DNA of 24,915 nucleotides from Lachnospiraceae bacterium (GCA_017613055.1 JAGAES010000054.1:1-24915), one strand, 5' to 3'; positions 8,081 through 14,982 are shown, numbered from the stretch's first letter. The notes: generated by a model not told the origin, from the letters alone. Numbers and translations: made by a program.

Positions 8081-9577
8081 TCAGGAAAACTGGCTGAGGC
8101 CGCGGGAAATCCAGTCGAATATCGGGTTACTGAGAATTCCGAAAACCAAAACAATCACAACGAAAACAAACATCGAAAAGCGGTAAGAAAAGCCCGTCCG
8201 GAACCCGCTGTCCCGGTACTGTTCGTTCATATCGGGCGTGTAAACGCTGATCGTCATCCGGATGAAATACATCGCGTTCAAAACGGTACTGATTGCCAGC
8301 GCAATCAACGTGACAATCTCTTTCGCGGTCGACGCGCCGAGGGCCGCCTGCGCGAAGTAAACCTTCGAGGTGAATCCGGCGAAAATCGGGATGCCTACCA
8401 TCGACAGCGAGCCGACGACAAATCCGACGCCGGCCGTCCGGTTTCTTATTCCGGAACCGCGGAGGTCACGGTAGTTCATGCTTCCGCCCGACACTTCGGA
8501 AAGGCCGTTCGCAGAAACGAAAAGCATCGATTTCGCCGAAGCGTGCGCCAGAATGTGGAATACCGAAGCGACCATTCCGGCTTCGACGCCGAGCCCGAAG
8601 CCCATATAGATGTATCCGATCTGCGCAATCGAGGAGAATGCGATCATGCGGCTGATGTCGGTCTGCTGTATCGCGTCAATCGAGCCGACCAGCATTGCCG
8701 CGATACCGAACATGAAAAGCACGTCGTCCGCGCCGGTCATTTTGAGCACGTCCGTCCCGATCACGCGGTACATGAACTTCAGCAAAAACAGAATATACCC
8801 TTTCGAAACGAGCGACGAAAGAATCGCGCTCGATGCGCAGGTGGAATAGCTGTAGGCGTCCGGAAGCCATGCGTGGAACGGAAACAGCGCCGACTTAATC
8901 GCGATACCGACAGCGAACAGACCTACGGCGATAATCAAAGGCTCGATGTGATTCTTCGATTCGACAAGCGAGACGACCGAAACGTGCATGTTCGACATCA
9001 GAAGATGTCCGGTAATTCCGTAAAGAATCGAAATCGAAACAAGAACAAGACCGGAACCGAGCAGCGACATGATCATGTATTTGGTCGCCGCGAGGATGTT
9101 CCGTCCCCAGCCGCGGATCATAATCAGTCCGCACGCAGCAATCGTATTGATTTCGACGAAGACATATCCGGTGAACATGTCATTTGTGTAAATCAGCGAA
9201 AGGAGCGACGCAAGAAGAAGGTCGATCATAATGAAATAAAGGTTCTTCTTATCGTCCGGAACGTCCTGTTTTAAGTATTTCAGTCCGCCGATTAAGGACA
9301 GTAACATAATCAGGCAGAAAAACGTCGCCATCAAAGCTTCGAGAACGCCCGCGCGGATTTCGTTTCCAAACGGCGCCGGGAAGCGTCCCATCGTATAGAC
9401 GAACGGCTCTTCGATCCGGAGCGTGTAATAAAGCGTGACGCCCGAAAGAATTCCGCAGACCGAGACAACCAGCATGCAGAGCCGTCCCGCTTTCTTTCCG
9501 GAAAGCACCGATGAAACCGGTCCCGATACCATGGCGAGCATAATGCAGATGAAAGGAAAGTTACGCACAAAGTCCAT
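8081..9577 (-). CDS. Antiporter-like membrane subunit 1 of the Mrp/MBH-like complex
   Basis: Polytopic protein of 498 residues from the ATG at 9577, which overlaps the MrpC stop by one base (TGATG). A GTG at 9580 is an alternative, since AGGAG lies five bases from it and eight from the ATG. Family residues: Glu142 (FVEINT), Lys228 (AIKSALFP), Lys259 (VSKGY), Lys349 (SAKSMLF) and Lys405 (GFTSK). The TM7-8 loop reads LPDAYSYSTCASSAILSS instead of the usual HPVAPxPxSALLSG; the AYSYA-like form recalls some archaeal MrpD/MbxH proteins. It sits directly after mrpC, the position MrpD or MbhH holds in related operons. Only a 14-base gap with its own AAAGGAG separates it from subunit 2. Confidence 0.9.
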   Translation of the reverse strand: MDFVRNFPFICIMLAMVSGPVSSVLSGKKAGRLCMLVVSVCGILSGVTLYYTLRIEEPFVYTMGRFPAPFGNEIRAGVLEALMATFFCLIMLLSLIGGLKYLKQDVPDDKKNLYFIMIDLLLASLLSLIYTNDMFTGYVFVEINTIAACGLIMIRGWGRNILAATKYMIMSLLGSGLVLVSISILYGITGHLLMSNMHVSVVSLVESKNHIEPLIIAVGLFAVGIAIKSALFPFHAWLPDAYSYSTCASSAILSSLVSKGYILFLLKFMYRVIGTDVLKMTGADDVLFMFGIAAMLVGSIDAIQQTDISRMIAFSSIAQIGYIYMGFGLGVEAGMVASVFHILAHASAKSMLFVSANGLSEVSGGSMNYRDLRGSGIRNRTAGVGFVVGSLSMVGIPIFAGFTSKVYFAQAALGASTAKEIVTLIALAISTVLNAMYFIRMTISVYTPDMNEQYRDSGFRTGFSYRFSMFVFVVIVLVFGILSNPIFDWISRGLSQFS

Positions 9578-9951
9578 CACTCATGCTCCTTTCGCACCAT
9601 GGTCGTAATCTCGTCGATATCGAGGGTGCGGTAACGCTCGTAAAGCTTCACCGTAAGGCCGAGCATCAGCGCGGAAACGCTGACGGACACGACGATACCC
9701 GTAAGGACGAGACCGCTCGGAAGCGGATTGACATATTGGGACGCATCGGTCACCCCGTCCTTAAGAATCGGCGCGAGGCGCCCTTCGATGTAGCCCATCG
9801 AAGCAAGGAACAGGTAAACCGCGGTATCCATGATATTGAGGCCGATGATCTTCTTGATCATGTTCCGCTGCAGCAGGAGGTTACAGAAACCGATGCCGAA
9901 CAGAATCATCGCGGCCACGCTGACGTAATTGTTCCACAGATAGGAAAGCAT
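9577..9951 (-). CDS. mrpC: Mrp-type antiporter subunit C (MnhC/MbhG/NuoK-like)
   Basis: Small membrane protein of 124 residues with three predicted helices, homologous to MrpC and to NuoK of complex I. In related complexes it lies next to the antiporter subunits and helps form the central hydrated path. The segment LVLTGIVVSVSVSALMLGL near the third helix is the characteristic MrpC/NuoK 'LTGIVIxxSxxA' stretch. The start is the ATG at 9951, preceded by AGGAGG and overlapping the upstream TGA as ATGA; a longer reading to 9999 would extend into the previous gene and is rejected. The C-terminal tail is hydrophilic. It is translationally coupled on both sides. Confidence 0.92.
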   Translation of the reverse strand: MLSYLWNNYVSVAAMILFGIGFCNLLLQRNMIKKIIGLNIMDTAVYLFLASMGYIEGRLAPILKDGVTDASQYVNPLPSGLVLTGIVVSVSVSALMLGLTVKLYERYRTLDIDEITTMVRKEHE

Positions 9952-10910
9952 CACAGCCCTCCTTTCCGGAACAGCGCGAAGAACGCGTACATCGTACACG
10001 CCACTTCGAAGCCGACCAGGATATTAATGGGCAGTATCAGCCCCGAGCTTAAGATTGTGCCGGCCTTTCCGAGCGGTACAACGGAAGCGATCCCATTTGC
10101 CCCTGTGAACAGATAATAGATAATCAGGAGGCTGTAAATCACGAGCGATCCGACCTTCACGATGTCGTAAATGCGCTCGTTGAAGAAACGCGCCGTCGCG
10201 GTAAATCCGAACGATGCCGAGTAAAGAATCAGGCCCGCTCCGATAATCGCACCGCCGGAGAAACCGCCGCCGGGCGAAAGATGTCCGTTCACCAGAACAT
10301 ACAGCCCGAACAGGAAGATAATCGGAACCATAAACTGCGCCATGGTCCTGAGAATCCGGTCGCCGCCGGGGTTCTCCCCGTCCATTCTTACGGGCTCTTC
10401 GTCTTTGCGTTTCTTAAGAAGAATCATGACCGCAATCGTTGCAAGGAACAGCACGTGCGTCTCGCCGAACGTATCAAAACCGCGGTACTGGAGGATGACG
10501 CCGGTGACCGTATTCACGACGCCGGTTTCCTCCTGTCCTTTTTCAATATAGCGCTCGGTCACCTCGTTGTTCATCGCGGTGTCGGCGCTTCCGAATTCGG
10601 GCATGAATGCAACGTTATAGATCAATATGCCGCAGATTCCGACGCACAGAACAAGCGCCATGACGGCGTACAGACGGCGGAACCAGCGCATTCCGGAGAA
10701 TTCCGCATAGCGCTTCGCGTCTTCCATCGGGTCGACGACCGGGGGCATCAGATAATGCTCCGTGGCGCGCTCATCCTCGGCCTTCTCTTCGGCTATCTGC
10801 TTCTGAAACTCCGGCATGTAATCCACTTCGGGAAGCTCCGTTTCGCCCATGATATAGCGGCGGAAACGGGCGCGGAAGGAGGTGTCATAATCCTTTCTGA
10901 TCCGGCTCAT
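9951..10910 (-). CDS. Fused MbhE-like / MnhB (MrpB) subunit of the Mrp/MBH-like complex
   Basis: Protein of 319 residues that joins two normally separate subunits. An N-terminal hydrophilic, charged stretch (1-75) leads to a helix (80-100). A short periplasmic part follows, then the MbhE / MrpA-C-terminal signature VTGVILQYRGFDTFGE (135-150) and a second helix (152-166). From about 180 the sequence is a full MnhB domain with HLSPGGGFSGGAIIGAG (210-226) and further helices. In archaeal MBH the two halves are MbhE and MbhF; in Bacillus Mrp they are the end of MrpA and MrpB. Start ATG at 10910 follows AAAGGAGG; the ORF open to 10967 is less likely. It overlaps the DUF4040 gene by 26 bases. Confidence 0.88.
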   Translation of the reverse strand: MSRIRKDYDTSFRARFRRYIMGETELPEVDYMPEFQKQIAEEKAEDERATEHYLMPPVVDPMEDAKRYAEFSGMRWFRRLYAVMALVLCVGICGILIYNVAFMPEFGSADTAMNNEVTERYIEKGQEETGVVNTVTGVILQYRGFDTFGETHVLFLATIAVMILLKKRKDEEPVRMDGENPGGDRILRTMAQFMVPIIFLFGLYVLVNGHLSPGGGFSGGAIIGAGLILYSASFGFTATARFFNERIYDIVKVGSLVIYSLLIIYYLFTGANGIASVVPLGKAGTILSSGLILPINILVGFEVACTMYAFFALFRKGGL

Positions 10911-11172
10911 GCTTTTCCTCCTTTCGGTCCTGCTTCGCGATGGCGTTGATGCGCCGGAGCGTCGCAAAGAACAAAACGGATGTCACGCCGGCGCCGACGG
11001 CGGCCTCGGTAATCGCGAGGTCGGGCGCCTCCAGAAACATCCAGATAACGGACATAATCAGGCTGTAGGACATGAAGATAATAATCGAAACAAGCAGATT
11101 CTTCGTGAAGCCCGCGCAGACGGCGCAAAGAATCAGAAACAATACGAGCAGTAAAAGAATGGCTTTCGTCAT
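10885..11172 (-). CDS. MbhD / DUF4040-like subunit (MrpA C-terminal-domain homologue)
   Basis: Small membrane protein of 95 residues with three predicted helices. The conserved segment APDLAITEAAVGAGVTS (49-65) is the hallmark of MbhD/DUF4040, equivalent to a piece of the MrpA C-terminal region and related to NuoJ. In MBH and Mrp complexes this unit sits between the antiporter subunits and the small subunits and helps form the ion path; the conserved acidic residues of APDLAITEA are thought to be functional. It begins in an ATGA overlap with mrpG and ends inside the fused E/B gene, a gene order identical to mbhC-mbhD-mbhE. Confidence 0.9.
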   Translation of the reverse strand: MTKAILLLLVLFLILCAVCAGFTKNLLVSIIIFMSYSLIMSVIWMFLEAPDLAITEAAVGAGVTSVLFFATLRRINAIAKQDRKEEKHEPDQKGL

Positions 11173-11516
11173 GGCTTCTCTTCTTCCTTTCCGTCCCCGT
11201 CGCTCACCTCGCAGTTGTCCCGAAGCCGCGGGGAAACCGTTACTTCAAGATTCGCAAGAAGATGCGACGCTACAGGGCTTGCGCACCAAAGCAGCAGAAT
11301 AATCAAAAACAGTTTTAAAGAATCGAAATTCAGCCCGGACAGAACAATCAGCCCGGACAATACTAGAAGTATCGCAAGCGTGTCGCACATCGCGGCGGCA
11401 TGCATGCGGTTCAGCGCAAAGCGGAATTTAAATAATCCGAAAGCGGCGATTACGGCGGCAAGAAGCCCGCAGAGAATCAGGAACGCGGCGCATCCGAACA
11501 GAATCCAGTCACTCAT
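11169..11516 (-). CDS. mrpG: Mrp-type antiporter subunit G (MnhG/MbhC)
   Basis: Small membrane protein of 115 residues with three hydrophobic segments and the MnhG pattern: an N-terminal helix, FGLFKFRFALNRMHAAAMCDTLAILLVLSG in the middle (the 'RMHA' and 'DTLG/A' elements are typical), then a third helix and a hydrophilic, acidic tail. A subunit of the Mrp/MBH membrane arm, needed for assembly or activity of the antiporter in characterised systems. ATG at 11516 has GAGGAGG upstream. It overlaps mrpF by eight bases and the MbhD-like gene by four, giving strict coupling. Confidence 0.93.
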   Translation of the reverse strand: MSDWILFGCAAFLILCGLLAAVIAAFGLFKFRFALNRMHAAAMCDTLAILLVLSGLIVLSGLNFDSLKLFLIILLLWCASPVASHLLANLEVTVSPRLRDNCEVSDGDGKEEEKP

Positions 11517-11823
11517 GGCGTTCCTCCTCTTTCTTCAGCATTCTCTCGTGATATACGCCGAGATAGATGCGGGTCAGTATGACAACGGCGAGGAAGGAAA
11601 TCATCGCATAGATAATCGCGACATCCAGAAGATACCCCTGCTTAAGCCACAGGGAAAGGATGCAGATAATCATGATCGTCAGCGTTCCGAGCATGTTGAC
11701 TGCCACGATGCGGTCCACAATCTCCGGTCCCTTCACGGCGCGGATCAGGACGCAGAGCATAATCAGAACGAGCACGCCGATTGCTCCGCCGTACAGTATG
11801 TTGTAAGCCTGCGACAGACTCAT
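11509..11823 (-). CDS. mrpF: Mrp-type antiporter subunit F (MnhF/MbhB)
   Basis: Membrane protein of 104 residues with three predicted helices. The central RAVKGPEIVDRIVAVNMLGT is the MnhF signature, in which GPxxxDRxxAxN is the most conserved part. The final helix is followed by a short charged tail. Structural subunit of the Mrp/MBH membrane arm. Its ATG overlaps the mrpE stop as ATGA and has GGAGG seven bases upstream. Length and arrangement are those expected of the family. Confidence 0.94.
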   Translation of the reverse strand: MSLSQAYNILYGGAIGVLVLIMLCVLIRAVKGPEIVDRIVAVNMLGTLTIMIICILSLWLKQGYLLDVAIIYAMISFLAVVILTRIYLGVYHERMLKKEEERHE

Positions 11824-12287
11824 TCCGCTTCCTCCAGTTCCTGAATCATCTGAACGAATACCGACTGATCGATTCCTTCCGCAAACTCGCGGTCCAATGC
11901 ATGCACGGTGAACCAGTCATCCTCGGAGAGGTCCACGGTAATCGTTCCGGGCGTTAACGTAATGGAATTCGCGAGGAGAACCTCATGGGAATTCTTTTTG
12001 AACGGCCTGTGAAACCGGACCAGGATCGGTTCGGGTTCCAGCCGGTCCGAAAGAATCAGTTTCGTAACCGCAACGTTCGCCTTCACGATCTCCCAAAGAA
12101 GGATTCCGAAATATTTTATAAGCCACGGAAGATTCCGGATGAAATCCCACTCCCGCTTCGGCGTAAAATGCATCACAAGGCAGAAAAAAAGATAAACGGG
12201 CACCGCAAGGACAAGTCCCGTGAGGAACACTTCCCAGGTGATGCGCCCGTTTAAAATCATCCACAAAACCAAAAACAGAATAATCAT
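11820..12287 (-). CDS. mrpE: Mrp-type antiporter subunit E (MnhE/MbhA)
   Basis: First gene of the membrane-complex operon, 155 residues. Two N-terminal helices (about 1-18 and 21-40) are followed by a cytosolic domain containing the MnhE elements LANSITLTPGTITVDL and the later FTVHALD. MrpE is a structural subunit of Mrp antiporters and of the MBH sodium-translocating module. The ribosome binding site is modest (AGGCGG). A strong promoter lies 40-65 bases upstream. The order E-F-G first is that of MBH-type clusters, unlike Bacillus mrpABCDEFG. Confidence 0.94.
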   Translation of the reverse strand: MIILFLVLWMILNGRITWEVFLTGLVLAVPVYLFFCLVMHFTPKREWDFIRNLPWLIKYFGILLWEIVKANVAVTKLILSDRLEPEPILVRFHRPFKKNSHEVLLANSITLTPGTITVDLSEDDWFTVHALDREFAEGIDQSVFVQMIQELEEAE

Positions 12288-12309
12288 ATTCCGCCTGCCT
12301 TTTGAATTA

Positions 12310-12323
12310 AACCATAGATGGTT
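12310..12323. promoter_or_regulatory. Dyad over the predicted transcription start of the mrp-like operon
   Basis: AACCAT and ATGGTT form a 6-bp perfect inverted repeat with a two-base spacer. It lies immediately downstream of the -10 element, covering the position where transcription should begin. That is a usual location for a repressor operator. No regulator is encoded nearby and no known operator consensus is recognised; a 6-bp dyad can also occur by chance. Confidence 0.35.
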
Positions 12324-12325
12324 GG

Positions 12326-12354
12326 ATTATATCACATTTTACGTTGAAAGTCAA
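12326..12354 (-). promoter_or_regulatory. Sigma-A promoter of the mrp-like operon
   Basis: On the minus strand TTGACT (12349-12354) and TATAAT (12326-12331) are separated by exactly 17 bases, with TG one base before the -10 (extended -10). This is close to a perfect vegetative promoter. Predicted start is about 12319, giving a leader of roughly 30 bases before mrpE. The -35 box overlaps the T-tract of the terminator of the preceding gene. Confidence 0.85.
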
Positions 12355-12386
12355 AAAAACTGTCGGCCGGAAAACCCGGCCGACAG
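12353..12386 (-). terminator. Rho-independent terminator of the zinc-ribbon gene
   Basis: Perfect 11-bp stem CTGTCGGCCGG (12360-12370 read on plus) with CCGGCCGACAG (12376-12386) and a five-base loop, followed on the minus strand by seven Ts. It lies about 30 bases after the zinc-ribbon stop codon and isolates that gene from the mrp-like operon. Confidence 0.93.
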
Positions 12387-12417
12387 CAGATTTTTAACGA
12401 ATTGTCTGATCGGAAGC

Positions 12418-13419
12418 TTATTTCAATCCGAAATCCTTCTTATTGTCTCCGATCGGGATGATGTACCACTCTTCATCGATTTCAACAAAGAGATAATTAT
12501 CCACGAATTCCGCGGAGCCTTCCTCGCCCTTGAAGCAGGAGGTATTCTCTACGAGATAAGCATTTGCAATGTCAACGGACTCATCGAAGTTCTCTTCGAA
12601 GGCATCCGTCAGGCTGTCAAGATCCTTACCCTTGATTTTCTTGGCGCTGTTGATGACTTCCTTGGTAACCTTGGTGTCATCGCCGCAGAAGCTGATGCTG
12701 GTCTTACCCTTCTCGTCCGTAGCCTCGAACAGGGTGTCAACGCAATCCTGTGCGGAGCGGGCTCCGTATACGTCGTATACATATTCCTGAGCAAAATCCG
12801 GAATACCCTTGGCATAATCTCTGCCGTTCGTATCGATGATTGCTTCATCGAGGGTCTGTACGAGTTCCTTGAAGGTCTTCTGCTCCTTAGAGGACATCGG
12901 AAGCTCTTCCTCTTTCTTGAAGAAGGAGTCGAAGGCTCCTAAGAAGTAAGCCGCTACTGCGCCGCCGACAAGCAGAAGAATCACAATCAGCGTAATGATC
13001 AACGGTGCTTTGGATTTCTTCTTCGGCTGCTCCTGAACGGGCTGCTGATAATAAGGCTGCTGGAATACAGGCTGCTGCATGGGCTGCTGGTATACAGGCT
13101 GCTGGTATACAGGCTGCTGATATACGGGCTCCTGAACGGGCTGCTGGTATACAGGCTGCTGTACGGGTACTTCCTGGACGGGAGCTGCTGCCTGGGCGGG
13201 AGCTGCTGCCTCAACAACAGGAGCTGCTGCCTCCTGAACGGCTTCTACGGCAGGGGCTGCTGCCTCAACAACGGGGGCTGCCGCTTCCTGAACGGCTTCG
13301 ACAACCGGAGCTGCTGCTTCCTGAACGGCCGCTACGGCTTCCGCAGCGAGTTTTTCTCCGCAGACTGTGCAGAACAAAGCGCCGTCCGGGTTCTGATTTC
13401 CGCATTTCGGGCAAAACAT
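12418..13419 (-). CDS. Zinc-ribbon, low-complexity, single-pass membrane protein of unknown function
   Basis: Protein of 333 residues. The N-terminus is a zinc ribbon (Cys3-x2-Cys6 and Cys17-x2-Cys20). Next comes an Ala/Val/Glu/Pro region (about 25-85) with repeated EAAAPVVEA units, then a Gln/Pro/Tyr/Val region (86-131) with repeated QQPVY units. A basic patch KKKSK (133-137), one transmembrane helix (139-163) and a C-terminal domain of about 165 residues complete it. With the zinc ribbon in the cytosol, the last domain is probably outside the membrane. Its end (EEWYIIPIG) recalls small NTF2-like or DUF4878-type domains, which is only a guess. ATG at 13419 is chosen over GTG at 13428 because AAGGAG is too close to the GTG. 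It has its own promoter and terminator. Confidence 0.85.
   Translation of the reverse strand: MFCPKCGNQNPDGALFCTVCGEKLAAEAVAAVQEAAAPVVEAVQEAAAPVVEAAAPAVEAVQEAAAPVVEAAAPAQAAAPVQEVPVQQPVYQQPVQEPVYQQPVYQQPVYQQPMQQPVFQQPYYQQPVQEQPKKKSKAPLIITLIVILLLVGGAVAAYFLGAFDSFFKKEEELPMSSKEQKTFKELVQTLDEAIIDTNGRDYAKGIPDFAQEYVYDVYGARSAQDCVDTLFEATDEKGKTSISFCGDDTKVTKEVINSAKKIKGKDLDSLTDAFEENFDESVDIANAYLVENTSCFKGEEGSAEFVDNYLFVEIDEEWYIIPIGDNKKDFGLK
13024..13323. repeat. Tandem low-complexity repeat inside the zinc-ribbon gene
   Basis: Two consecutive in-frame repeat blocks. One has about four degenerate copies of a unit encoding VQEAAAPVVEA. The other has about eight copies of a 12-15-base unit encoding QQPVY or a variant (plus-strand core ggctgctggtataca). 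Such tracts change copy number easily by slippage, so length may differ between strains or be mis-assembled. Confidence 0.85.
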
Positions 13420-13461
13420 AGTTTTCACTCTCCTTTTCGTTTTTTGCTTATTTGATTATAT

Positions 13462-13490
13462 ATTATACATCATTCAGCTACGCATTTCAA
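13462..13490 (-). promoter_or_regulatory. Sigma-A promoter of the zinc-ribbon gene
   Basis: Minus-strand TTGAAA (13485-13490), 17 bases, TATAAT (13462-13467). The -35 lies inside the last codons of the clpX-like gene. A second TATAAT at 13455-13460 sits seven bases further on. Predicted start is near 13455, giving a leader of about 35 bases. Confidence 0.75.
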
Positions 13491-14907
13491 TCACCGGAGC
13501 ACCATTTCCGCGAATATAATCGGCGGTTATGGTCACGGCCCCGATATAAGAGTCCTTCGGAATCTCATACATGATGTCAAGCATGAACTCCTCGAGGACG
13601 GAACGGAGCGCACGCGCACCCGTTTCCTTTTTAAGTGCCTTCTCGGCAATCAGGTCGAGCGCATCATCGGAAAATGTGAGCTTCACCTCGTCCATTGCAA
13701 ACAGCTTCTGGTACTGCTTGATGATTGCGTTCTTCGGCTCCGAAAGGATTCGCTTCATCGCTTCCTTATCAAGTCCCCTGAGCGCGAAAATCATCGGCAG
13801 ACGTCCGATGAATTCGGGAATCATGCCGTACTCGCGAAGGTCTTCCATCGTCGTCTTCGAAAGCAGGTCCGGGTCCTCGTCGTATTGGTTCTTAAGGTTC
13901 GAATTGAAGCCCATCGTGAACGACTTGGTCAGCCGGTTCTTCACGATTTCGTCAAGTCCCGGGAAAGCGCCGCCGCAGATAAACAGGATGTTCCGCGTGT
14001 TGACGGTCGTTGTCGGCACCATGCCGTTCTTGCTTGATGCCCCGACGGGTACCTCGACTTCGGCGCCCTCAAGCAGCTTCAGGAGCCCCTACTGCACGCT
14101 CTCGCCGCTCACGTCGCGGCTCGTCGTATTCTTTTTCTTAGCGATTTTATCAATCTCATCAATGAAGACGATGCCCTGCTCGGCTCGTTCCACATCGTTG
14201 TCGGCATTCGCAAGCAGTTTCGAAAGCACGCTTTCGACGTCGTCGCCGATGTATCCGGCTTCCGTAAGCGAAGTCGCGTCGGTAATTGCAAGCGGCACAT
14301 TCAGAAGTTTTGCAAGCGTCTGCACCAGATACGTCTTTCCGCAGCCTGTCGGTCCGATCATCAGCATGTTCGACTTCTCGATGATTACGTCATCCTTAAA
14401 GGCCTCTTCGTCCTGACGCTTTACTCTTTTATAATGGTTGTAAACGGCAACGCTGATAACCTTCTTCGCGTAATCCTGCCCGATGACGTATTCGTCCAGT
14501 CTTGCTTTAATCTCGTGCGGGGACGGAAGGCTCTTGATGTCCATCACGTCGCCCGGATCGGCTTCCGTCTTCTCCGGTTCCTTTTTCTTCGGCTTCAGCT
14601 TCGTCTGGTTCTGCATCTGCCCGGGAAATATGAAACGAAGATTCAAAAACGGATTCCCGCTGCCCTGCTCTTCTTCCCTGCCTTCCGCGGGTTCCTTTTC
14701 GTCCGTTCCTTCGGGCTTATCCTTAGCGGCAGGCCCGCCCGGACGCATCGTCATCGCCATCAGATCGAATGACTTCTGCAGGCAGTCTTTACATAAACAG
14801 ATATTCGGAGGCATCTTAAGAAGCGTTCCGCAGACGCTTTCCGGGCGATGGCACATGGCACATACGCTCTCGTAGCCGTCCTTTCTGTCTTCGTTCTTCT
14901 CATCCAT
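13474..14907 (-). pseudogene. clpX: ClpX-like AAA+ unfoldase, interrupted by an in-frame TAG at codon 273
   Basis: Read through the TAG, this is a 477-codon ClpX family member, the ATPase that unfolds substrates for ClpP. A zinc-binding domain (Cys16-x2-Cys19-x19-Cys39-x2-Cys42) and a linker of about 75 residues lead to [13 protein letters not shown] (133-145), Walker A GPTGCGKT (185-192), pore loop GYIG (218-221) and Walker B IVFIDE (246-251). The amber codon (14089-14091) stands where the family has the second Gln of VQQ. Past it the same frame continues with LLKLLEG, LFICGGAF, LREYGMIPEFIGRLP and the sensor-2 region KKETGARALRS. Start ATG 14907 follows GGGGAGGAG. The RKH pore loop is not recognisable. 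The 272-residue product of an uninterrupted stop would lack sensor 2 and be inactive. clpP and tig are not adjacent, so this may be a paralogue. Confidence 0.85.
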
Positions 14908-14922
14908 GAAACTTCTCTCCTC

Positions 14923-14942
14923 CCCATTTCCTCGGAAATGGG
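14923..14942. promoter_or_regulatory. Leader hairpin next to the clpX-like ribosome binding site
   Basis: CCCATTTCC and GGAAATGGG form a nine-base inverted repeat separated by two bases (an eight-bp stem with a four-base loop is more realistic). It lies between the predicted start of transcription (about 14947) and the GGAGGAG Shine-Dalgarno, which directly follows it on the minus strand. It could stabilise the 5' end of the mRNA or modulate initiation. It does not match CIRCE or the CtsR box. Confidence 0.45.
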
Positions 14943-14953
14943 TATACAAAGAT

Positions 14954-14982
14954 ATTTTAACGCATTCTTGAAGCGATTGCAA
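14954..14982 (-). promoter_or_regulatory. Sigma-A promoter of the clpX-like gene
   Basis: Minus-strand TTGCAA (14977-14982), 17 bases, TAAAAT (14954-14959): four of six and five of six matches to consensus with ideal spacing. The predicted start is about 14947, roughly 40 bases before the ATG. Confidence 0.7.

Noticed and set aside
7943..9274. Long plus-strand open frame of 443 codons antisense to the antiporter genes
   Set aside because: Its composition (Arg, His, Asn, Asp-rich) is that of the reverse complement of a membrane-protein gene with biased codons; both antisense genes are strongly supported.
2781..12287. A complete membrane-bound hydrogenase or complex I
   Set aside because: No NiFe large subunit (CxxC pairs), no small-subunit or ferredoxin-like cysteine clusters, and no NuoH/MbhM homologue is present; only the ion-translocating part is seen.
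13024..13323. CRISPR array
   Set aside because: The units are short, without unique spacers, and are in frame within a coding sequence.
14089..14091. Reassignment of TAG to glutamine or pyrrolysine to explain the clpX-like gene
   Set aside because: Intact genes nearby (for example glf, cdaA, the HPr gene and two membrane-protein genes) end with TAG at the expected C-terminus, so TAG acts as a normal stop here.
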